Origin: Bacteroidetes bacterium UBA1935
GTDB lineage: Bacteria; Bacteroidota; Bacteroidia; Chitinophagales; Chitinophagaceae
Length of the DNA stretch: 64,000 nucleotides
NCBI GenBank assembly: GCA_002337045.1
Contig: DDFF01000006.1
Location: forward strand, 434,001-498,000
Reading direction: 5' to 3'
The notes beneath the pieces were generated by a model that saw nothing but the letters and a program-made list of their open reading frames with translations, was not told the origin of the DNA and did not search any database. Position 1 is the stretch's first letter. The number at the start of each line of letters is the position of its first letter. Below, piece by piece: positions 57,864-64,000 of the stretch. The translations under genes were made by a program, and so were the position numbers.

Positions 57864-60800
57864 ATTGTAGCGTGATTGATTTTATGATTCGGTGACCAGT
57901 GTCTGTTTGCAGTTTCAGTTGATAAACGCCTCTTGCAAAAGCAGTTGTGTTGATGCCTGCATCAAGTGTTCCGTTTTTAACAGTAGCAGTTTGTTTGTAA
58001 ACAACGGCACCCGTCATATTGGTGATGATGATGGTAGCCGTTTTTGCTTCCATGTCTTCCGCTTTTACATACACTACTTCGTTGGCAGGGTTTGGATATA
58101 CCTGTACAACTGCATTCTTGTTGATGTTCCTGATACCTACACCTGTTACATTGTATGCTTCAGATGTGTCGCTGCAACCATTGCTGTCAACAACATATAC
58201 ACGGTAGCTGCCGTTTTTGGTAGCGGTATAGATGCTATCTGTAGCACCTGCTATCAGTGTGCCGTTGTAGAACCAGGAGAATGTTCCTTTAGCACCTGTA
58301 GCTTTCAGCTTGAAGCCCGTAGGCGTGATGGAAACAACTGGCAGTGCATTAACGCGGACGTAGTTTGTCCATGTTTTAGTGGTAGTGCCAAAACTGTTGG
58401 AAGAGAATAATGAAACATTATAAACACCCGGTGTGCTGTAAGTAATAACAGGATTGTTAGCCGTAGATGCATTTGGTGTACCGCCGGGGAAACTCCATGA
58501 ATGGGAAGTGGTATTGATAGTACTATCTGAGAACTGAATGGTTTCGCCTGTACACACTGCAGTATCTGATGCGCCAAACTTAACGTATGGCGACATGCTG
58601 ATGTTTACATTGTCTATATACAATGCTTGTCCGTACTTGCCTATGTTTTCGAAAGATAGCTGTATGCTGTTGCCTGTATAGCTATTCAGTACAACAGTAT
58701 CTGTGCGCCATTGTATAGATGATGGTACGAAAGTGGCATCAGTTTTGGCAGGAGCAGTACCAAGTGTAGCACCTGTTTTTGTATACACCGGCGTAAATGT
58801 TTTACCACAGTTGGTAGATAGTTGTATTACAAGGCTATCAGGATACGCGGTAGAATATGGTGCATATGCGACATCGAATGTAAGGCGAGCAGCAGATACA
58901 TTTGTCAGGTCTATCTTCGGTGTTTGTATAATAGCGCGTTTGCCTTGTGCATCGGTATTGAAGTTGTCGAACATAATACACTTAACACTGGTGCCATATC
59001 CATTCGCAGCAGTGGTAGTAGCCCACTGATAGTTTGTAGTGCCTTGTTGCCAGCCAAGAGGTGGATATGTACTGCCTTCAAAACCTTCTGTTACATTGGT
59101 TTTAGAACCGTAAGAAACATTGATATATGCAGTCTTTGTATTGTTGTTTGTGCCTGCAGTATTTGTAGCAGCATATGTTGCATTGTATACACCAGGTGTG
59201 TTGTACACTACAAACACAGTGTCTTTGGTAGAAGTGGCAGGGCTACCACCAGGGAAGCTCCACGACTGTGATGTAACGGTGCCGTATGATGTCTTTGTAA
59301 AACGCACCGTATCGCCCGGGCAAATGAATTGCTTATTCGCAACAAAGTCTGTAGCCGGTACCAGATTGTTATAGATAGGACATTCCCACACACCGCGGCC
59401 ATAAGTAGATAACCTGAGTATACTTGCCGCAGTACCATTGTTGTATATCATAAAGTCGCTGACATTGGCAACAGAAGGTAATCCCTGATTGGTACTATGA
59501 TTGGTCCATGTAGTGGTAGTATTATCTTTCAGGTATACATAACCACCCAGACTAACGAATAGCCTTTCGTTTGTAGAGTAATCATCGTGTATTACCCTGC
59601 GGATATTCAGGTTAGGGAGATTGCCAGTTATGGCAGTCCAGTTGGCTCCTTTGTTAGTGCTTACATACAGTGCATTGTTGCAACTGAGGTACACAATATT
59701 TGCATTGTTTTTATTGGTTGCAATGCTTGCCGCTGCACTGGTAGAACCCGGTGTGGTAAGCATGGTGTATGTAGGTGTTGTAGAAAGTGCATTGTCGCTT
59801 CTATACAAGTGGTTGGCATTGGTTACAAAATATACCACATTGGTATCTGCCGTACAGGAAACAATATCGCGAATGGTTTCTGTGTTTGGTATGATGTATG
59901 TCCATGTAGGCGATGATGTATTGATATTGGTACTGCGCCACAATGTGTCTTTACCAAGGAATGCTACATTGGGCTTGTCCTTTACAAATTCTATGTCTGA
60001 AGATTGTGTAGCGGTGAAAGGTGAATTATAGCTCTGTTCGCCTGCAAGTGGTGCAAGGTTTCTTCTTTTGCCCGATGCCAGATAGTACACGGGGCCCGAA
60101 GATGAATAATCAATTATACACTTACTGGTCCAGTCGCCACCACGGTTACATTTCCAGATGCCATCGTAGAATAACTCGCCATTATCTTGTGTGCCTATGC
60201 TGATTGTTTGTCGTAGTACAGGGCTTTGTGCTGCGCGATATATTTCTGTAGCCGCAAGGCCATCGCTACGTGGCGACCATATAGTTTTCAGTGTATCGGT
60301 AGACATCCACACACCACCATCATTCGCATTGAATATCTGCGTGTTGTTGTACGGGTTGAATTCTATCTGATGCATATCTGTATGTACTTCGTTCCACCAG
60401 CTGGTGCGCTTGCTCCATGTAGCGCCACCATCAGTAGAGCGCCATACATTGTGTGCTACCAACAGTAGCTCGTTTGCGTTCAGCGGATTTGCATTCAGGT
60501 CGATGTTATAATTGCCTTGTGAACCCGAAGTAGGGTTGGCATCGTAACAAACAAGACATTGTGTAGTGCTGTTGTAAACAGTAGTGAAGTTGCTACCACC
60601 ATCGGTAGATTTCATTACTACACCATTGCTGCCAGTAGTTACCAGATATACAACATTGGTGTCAGCAGCACTCACTGCAATGCGCATACCCCCATTACCT
60701 GATGGTATTGTAACGCCACTCGTTATTTGCGTCCATGTATCGCCAAAGTCGGTACTTCTGAAAAACTGTGTAGCAGTAACGGCATACAATGTGCTTATGC

Positions 60801-61398
60801 TGCCGGGTTTCTGCTTCATATCCCTGAACTGTCCGCCCGATTGTTTATTTGTCCAAGTGCCTGCTGCATTGGTTGTTTTCCAGATGCCATCTCTGGTGGC
60901 TGCAACCAGTGTGTTGCGGTCGTTCGGATGCATGAATATCTCAACACACATGCGGTTGCCCATACCATTGTTTGCAAGTGCGTAGGTAGCACCTGCATCT
61001 GTGCTTTTCCATATACCGTAGCCGTTGCCATAATAATCAGCATCTCCACTGCTCAGGTATATTACAGAGTCGTTTACATTATCAATACATACAGCAGAGC
61101 AGGATGTTTGTGGAAACTGTTCTGTACCCGGAGTAGGTGCCCATGTAGCACCATTGTTGTTGCTAATATACAAACCGCCCGATGCGCTCACCGCATACAT
61201 CTTCTGCGGGTTTGTATTGTGGAATTTTATCTGGCTTACACGGCCTATACCATGTACTTGCCCACTAACATTTATCGGAAAATTTACAGGACCTGTATTG
61301 GTCCACGTACCCATACCTATTTGTGCTTCAGCAGCTACTGACGATAGTATGCCAATGCCGCAGAGTAATAATTGTTTTACCAAACGTTTCATAAGCAT
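57862..61398 (-). CDS. Large secreted Asp-box/beta-propeller and PKD-domain protein with T9SS sorting domain
   Basis: 1178 residues. Signal peptide MLMKRLVKQLLLCGIGILSSVA then AEA. Residues about 30-680 hold many sialidase/VPS10-type Asp-box repeats (SxDxGxTW, e.g. IWKSTDAGATY, FRSTDFGDTWTQI, VWRSTDGGATWSK). Two PKD-like domains (about 690-770 with SWSFPGGSPATS, and about 970-1050 with SWSFPGGTPNAS) flank a jelly-roll-like domain. The C-terminus is a T9SS sorting domain (VVQVYPNPANEVVYVKAEDM ... FARGVYQLKLQ). The role could be adhesion or polysaccharide binding; no glycosidase triad is identified. The small secreted gene at 61400 is 1 base upstream. Confidence 0.85.
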   Translation of the reverse strand: MLMKRLVKQLLLCGIGILSSVAAEAQIGMGTWTNTGPVNFPINVSGQVHGIGRVSQIKFHNTNPQKMYAVSASGGLYISNNNGATWAPTPGTEQFPQTSCSAVCIDNVNDSVIYLSSGDADYYGNGYGIWKSTDAGATYALANNGMGNRMCVEIFMHPNDRNTLVAATRDGIWKTTNAAGTWTNKQSGGQFRDMKQKPGSISTLYAVTATQFFRSTDFGDTWTQITSGVTIPSGNGGMRIAVSAADTNVVYLVTTGSNGVVMKSTDGGSNFTTVYNSTTQCLVCYDANPTSGSQGNYNIDLNANPLNANELLLVAHNVWRSTDGGATWSKRTSWWNEVHTDMHQIEFNPYNNTQIFNANDGGVWMSTDTLKTIWSPRSDGLAATEIYRAAQSPVLRQTISIGTQDNGELFYDGIWKCNRGGDWTSKCIIDYSSSGPVYYLASGKRRNLAPLAGEQSYNSPFTATQSSDIEFVKDKPNVAFLGKDTLWRSTNINTSSPTWTYIIPNTETIRDIVSCTADTNVVYFVTNANHLYRSDNALSTTPTYTMLTTPGSTSAAASIATNKNNANIVYLSCNNALYVSTNKGANWTAITGNLPNLNIRRVIHDDYSTNERLFVSLGGYVYLKDNTTTTWTNHSTNQGLPSVANVSDFMIYNNGTAASILRLSTYGRGVWECPIYNNLVPATDFVANKQFICPGDTVRFTKTSYGTVTSQSWSFPGGSPATSTKDTVFVVYNTPGVYNATYAATNTAGTNNNTKTAYINVSYGSKTNVTEGFEGSTYPPLGWQQGTTNYQWATTTAANGYGTSVKCIMFDNFNTDAQGKRAIIQTPKIDLTNVSAARLTFDVAYAPYSTAYPDSLVIQLSTNCGKTFTPVYTKTGATLGTAPAKTDATFVPSSIQWRTDTVVLNSYTGNSIQLSFENIGKYGQALYIDNVNISMSPYVKFGASDTAVCTGETIQFSDSTINTTSHSWSFPGGTPNASTANNPVITYSTPGVYNVSLFSSNSFGTTTKTWTNYVRVNALPVVSITPTGFKLKATGAKGTFSWFYNGTLIAGATDSIYTATKNGSYRVYVVDSNGCSDTSEAYNVTGVGIRNINKNAVVQVYPNPANEVVYVKAEDMEAKTATIIITNMTGAVVYKQTATVKNGTLDAGINTTAFARGVYQLKLQTDTGHRIIKSITLQ

Positions 61399-61399
61399 A

Positions 61400-61813
61400 C
61401 TATTGTTTGTTTTGTTTTTTATTAGCCTCCCATATTTTTAAACGCTCCTCTGTAGTAAGGATGCGGCCATCGCCTTGTACATAAGGCAATGTCTGTTCAT
61501 GCCACCAGTTGTATTTGCGAATGGCCATACGCATCTTGCTTTCAGCTTCTATTTTGCGTTGCTTTCTTCTGGATGGTATTTTTTCGCGTTCCCGGTATTC
61601 GCCTATCACATCGTGCTCGCCTTCCGGCTCTTCATGATGTTCCCAATATATCTTGTAGGCTTTTTCTACTTCAAAGAAATTAGACTTTTCATCTTCCATC
61701 ATGTCTATCCACAATGGTTGCTTTGCATACAGCTTTTCTTTGTTTATATCGGTTTGTGCAGTGGCGGCAATCGATATTGCGCCAAAACAAACCAGCAAGA
61801 GTTTGCGTATCAT
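61400..61813 (-). CDS. Small secreted charged protein of unknown function
   Basis: 137 residues. The signal peptide MIRKLLLVCFGAISIAATA then Q is followed by a helical, highly charged protein rich in Glu, Lys and Arg, with aromatic clusters (KIYWEHHEEPEGEHDVIGEY, then KYNWWHEQTLPYVQGDGRIL, LKIWEANKKQNKQ). It has no T9SS sorting domain, lipobox or membrane helix. Its stop is 1 base before the start of the large Asp-box/PKD gene, so the two are very likely co-transcribed and could work together as a secreted pair. The family is not recognised. Confidence 0.7.
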   Translation of the reverse strand: MIRKLLLVCFGAISIAATAQTDINKEKLYAKQPLWIDMMEDEKSNFFEVEKAYKIYWEHHEEPEGEHDVIGEYREREKIPSRRKQRKIEAESKMRMAIRKYNWWHEQTLPYVQGDGRILTTEERLKIWEANKKQNKQ

Positions 61814-61876
61814 AAATGTTTGCTTCTTAGTTAAATATACAGTTTTTGCTCAGGTATAAGAAGCTGGATATAAATA

Positions 61877-61905
61877 AAAAAACCCGGCAATTAGCCGGGC
61901 TTTTT
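61877..61905 (-). terminator. Rho-independent terminator (minus-strand transcript)
   Basis: On the minus strand AAAAAGCCCGGC pairs with GCCGGGTTTTTT around loop TAATT with one G-U wobble, giving a U-rich tail. It is 21 bases beyond the stop of the 61926 gene, which it terminates. Confidence 0.85.
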
Positions 61906-61925
61906 AAAATGAAATATTGAAAAGC

Positions 61926-63653
61926 TTATTGCAGAACAATTTGTTTTACGATATTGCCACCGTCTGCAGCTTGTATTTTTACCTGATAAACACCTTTTGC
62001 CATATTGCTCAGGTCTATAGTAGCAACCGAACCGATAGCAGATACATCAATAGATTGTGTAGCTACCAGAGAGCCCATTACATTGTAGCATTGTACAGCT
62101 ACTTTACCATTGATGCCTTTCATGTTTACATTAAACACACCAGTTGTAGGGTTAGGGCTGATGATGATATTGTCTGATTTGATAACATCGTTAACACCTG
62201 TAGTAAAGTACATGTAGTTTGATGTAGCAGAACAACCTGCAGTATTACCTGTACAAGTGTAGATACCTGAACCTTCAGAAGGATAGTGTTTTTGCGTAGT
62301 AGCACCTGGTATCACAACACCGTTAAAAGACCATACATAGCTGTTGCAAGGTGTGCCCGTAGCTACCAGTGTATCGTATTGTTCTTTGATAGCAACTTTG
62401 ATATTGCCAAGTACGGTAATTTGTTTGCAGAATGCCGCACCACCTGAACGTGAGCCTTCATTGCAGAATACAGTAACGTTGTATGTGCCGCCCACAGACA
62501 TTGATTTATTGTAATTACCCGTGCCAAAGTTGACACTTGAATTAGTAACCGGTAAAGAGATTACATTATCATATACCACTACTGCAGAGTCGAGGCTGCA
62601 ACCAAACATAGCAAGTTTATTATCATGCCATATAGCAGAAAATTCACTTGTTTGGCTATTAATACCCAATGTGCCAAGATCTGTGGCAACAGGAGCACCT
62701 GAGATAACACCGCCAACAAAATCCACTTTAGTTAGCTTGCGATTATTTTCATTACCTATCAGTGCATAGGTGCTGTCGCAGTTTGTGATAATAGCAAGAG
62801 CACGCGGGTTAGAGAATTGGTTGTTAGGATTGCCCAAATCAGTATGTGTAGGTGCGTTGTTTTTTAGATTTGTACCGAAATTCCAACGTACAAGTTTATC
62901 GCCGCCGCCAGGGCCACCGCCACCAATATTAGTTATCAAACCATACCATATGCCGGCATGTTGATGTAATGCAAAGTTAACAGGAGCATTCAGGAAGCCA
63001 CCTGAAGGTGAAATTGTATTAGCAGTAGGTGTTGTAGACAGGCTTGTGCCAAATTCCAGACGTATTATGTTACTGAATTGCCTGTTAACAACAAATGCAA
63101 GCCATTCATTGCCTGATTTCTTTAGCGTTATAGAATATGGCCAGAAGAATGAATTGTTGAAAGGCATTGTATTCACCGTAGGTGTGCTGGAAAGATTGCT
63201 ACCCCAGTAGAAGTGTACCAGATTTTTACCGTCTACACAGAAGCCGTGCCATTCGTTCGAAGCATCTTTAACGATGTCTAAGCCTAATGTACTGTCGCCA
63301 AGCGCACCGCCAAAGTTTGTAAGGTCTGTAACGGTTGTTCCTGCCATTGTCGGACCTAAATCGAACCTCAGCAAGCCACCATGACGTTGCGTAACAAAGG
63401 CGTAATATTCGCCATTGTCGTATTGTACAGAAACTCCTGATGGTAAATACGAAGTTTTGCCAGTGATATTGCTGGCAGTAACACCAGAAGCATCGCTTAC
63501 CACATCACCTATTGCCCATGCATAGCTACCCGCGTTGTATGTGGTGGAATATGTTACGTTAGTATTCAGACATACAGTGTCCGGACTACTGATTTGTGAA
63601 TAGCCTATTAAAGAAGATAAACCTAATAAAAGAGTTAAGTAGGCTTTTTTCAT
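61926..63653 (-). CDS. Secreted protein with Ig-like/PKD-type region and T9SS sorting domain
   Basis: 575 residues. Signal peptide MKKAYLTLLLGLSSLIGYS then Q. The mature region begins with a short Ig-like segment (SPDTVCLNTNVTYSTTYNAG) and continues with about 6 repeats of an NHL/propeller-like unit (for example SGNEWLAFVVNRQFSNIIRL, QHAGIWYGLITNIGGGGPGG). After an Ig-like domain (about 420-480) the final 80 residues form a T9SS sorting domain (ISPNPTTGVFNVNMKGINGK, then NMAKGVYQVKIQAADGGNIV). The biological target is unknown. Together with the 57862 and metallopeptidase genes it makes a group of four CTD cargoes in this window. Confidence 0.82.
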   Translation of the reverse strand: MKKAYLTLLLGLSSLIGYSQISSPDTVCLNTNVTYSTTYNAGSYAWAIGDVVSDASGVTASNITGKTSYLPSGVSVQYDNGEYYAFVTQRHGGLLRFDLGPTMAGTTVTDLTNFGGALGDSTLGLDIVKDASNEWHGFCVDGKNLVHFYWGSNLSSTPTVNTMPFNNSFFWPYSITLKKSGNEWLAFVVNRQFSNIIRLEFGTSLSTTPTANTISPSGGFLNAPVNFALHQHAGIWYGLITNIGGGGPGGGDKLVRWNFGTNLKNNAPTHTDLGNPNNQFSNPRALAIITNCDSTYALIGNENNRKLTKVDFVGGVISGAPVATDLGTLGINSQTSEFSAIWHDNKLAMFGCSLDSAVVVYDNVISLPVTNSSVNFGTGNYNKSMSVGGTYNVTVFCNEGSRSGGAAFCKQITVLGNIKVAIKEQYDTLVATGTPCNSYVWSFNGVVIPGATTQKHYPSEGSGIYTCTGNTAGCSATSNYMYFTTGVNDVIKSDNIIISPNPTTGVFNVNMKGINGKVAVQCYNVMGSLVATQSIDVSAIGSVATIDLSNMAKGVYQVKIQAADGGNIVKQIVLQ

Positions 63654-63693
63654 ATTTTACCTGATTTTAGAAATTGTAATATAAGCAATATTT

Positions 63694-64000
63694 TCAGAAA
63701 CGGAATGGATTTTTTGCCGTTTCAGTGAATTCTGACCAGATTTCGGCCACAATATTAGCTGCGGGTTTAATATCCTTAATGATGCTGCTAACCTGTCCTA
63801 TTTCCAGCTCTCCTTCGGTCATGTCACCCTCAAACATACCTTTCTTGGCTCTTGCTCTGCCCAGCAGTTCTTCCATCTGTTCTTTAGTAGCACAGTTTTC
63901 TTCTGCAGCTGCCACACGGCGGTAGAAGTCGTTTTTGATAAGGCGCACCGGCGTAAGCTCTTTCAATGTCAGTACTGTATCGCCCTCATTGGCGCTTACA
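63694..64000 (-). CDS. Nitronate monooxygenase / FabK-like flavoprotein, C-terminal part (5' end outside window)
   Basis: About 102 residues are visible, open at the right edge. The segment LGRARAKKGMFEGDMTEGEL, EIGQVSSIIKDIKPAANIV and a final EIWSEFTETAKNPFRF match the C-terminal helices of 2-nitropropane dioxygenase/FabK-type TIM-barrel FMN enzymes (the KxGMxEGDxxxGxxxxGQ pattern). The catalytic barrel is beyond the window. Nitronate monooxygenase and FabK-type enoyl reductase cannot be told apart from this piece; an authentic fabI at 53.7 kb makes a FabK role less necessary. Confidence 0.75.
   Translation of the reverse strand, partial: VSANEGDTVLTLKELTPVRLIKNDFYRRVAAAEENCATKEQMEELLGRARAKKGMFEGDMTEGELEIGQVSSIIKDIKPAANIVAEIWSEFTETAKNPFRF

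Overview
The window is a piece of a Bacteroidota chromosome, most likely a Chitinophagaceae-like member of the Chitinophagia/Sphingobacteriia side of the phylum. The evidence is the type IX secretion (T9SS) machinery (SprA, PorQ, a PorE-like protein), secreted proteins ending in T9SS sorting domains, a SusC-type TonB receptor, and promoters of the TTTG-N19-21-TAnnTTTG type in place of the E. coli -35/-10. Start sites have no obvious Shine-Dalgarno pattern. I see no tRNA, rRNA, CRISPR array, insertion sequence or prophage, and no gene-free stretch longer than about 260 bases.

Layout. 1-9.1 kb is mostly minus strand: the N-terminal part of a UvrD-type helicase, DUF349 and DUF4197 proteins, a TonB-dependent receptor and a GH3-like acyl-adenylate protein, with one plus-strand thioredoxin-like exported protein. 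9.2-14.2 kb is a plus-strand translation block: rplU-rpmA, a 48-residue histone-H1-like protein, a small membrane protein, a PstS-like lipoprotein, a TPR protein, then rpmH-rnpA-yidD. rnpA and yidD have no ATG, GTG or TTG at their expected N-termini. 14.2-22 kb holds paaY, an ArsR regulator, tsaB/ridA (divergent), a DUF1569-like protein, glnS, a free-standing B12-binding domain, a crotonase, an outer-membrane barrel and ruvA. 22-29.6 kb is sprA, the outer-membrane T9SS translocon.

29.6-34 kb is a phenylacetyl-CoA epoxidase operon, paaABCD, interrupted twice. A four-helix-bundle (S23/IVP) gene bracketed by imperfect inverted repeats lies between paaB and paaC, and the right repeat encodes the N-terminus of PaaC. 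Two TonB-C-terminal-domain secreted proteins lie between paaC and paaD. A small pore-loop-like membrane protein follows. 34-37 kb is acpP-fabF-rnc and a lolD-type ATPase on the minus strand. 37-42 kb holds small accessory genes: DUF2795, two Cys-rich lipoprotein paralogues, an orphan terminase-small-subunit-like protein, a Tat-exported pirin, a flavodoxin-fold quinone reductase, a Crp/Fnr regulator and an orphan ParA. 42-45 kb is gcvP.

45-64 kb is rich in exported proteins: a large secreted protein of unknown function, an XRE regulator, two tandem M1 metallopeptidases with T9SS sorting domains, TerC, PorQ, FabI, a PorE-like TPR/propeller/OmpA protein, DUF2130, a 1178-residue Asp-box/PKD protein with a small secreted neighbour, another sorting-domain protein, and the C-terminus of a nitronate-monooxygenase/FabK-like enzyme. 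At least three T9SS components and four apparent T9SS cargoes therefore share this 64 kb.

The most notable signals are the consecutive non-canonical starts of rnpA and yidD, the repeat-bracketed S23 gene inside the paa operon with a related repeat at the 3' end of paaY, the TonB-domain pair inside the same operon, and the T9SS gene cluster with its cargo. I found no clearly new multi-gene defence or mobile system.
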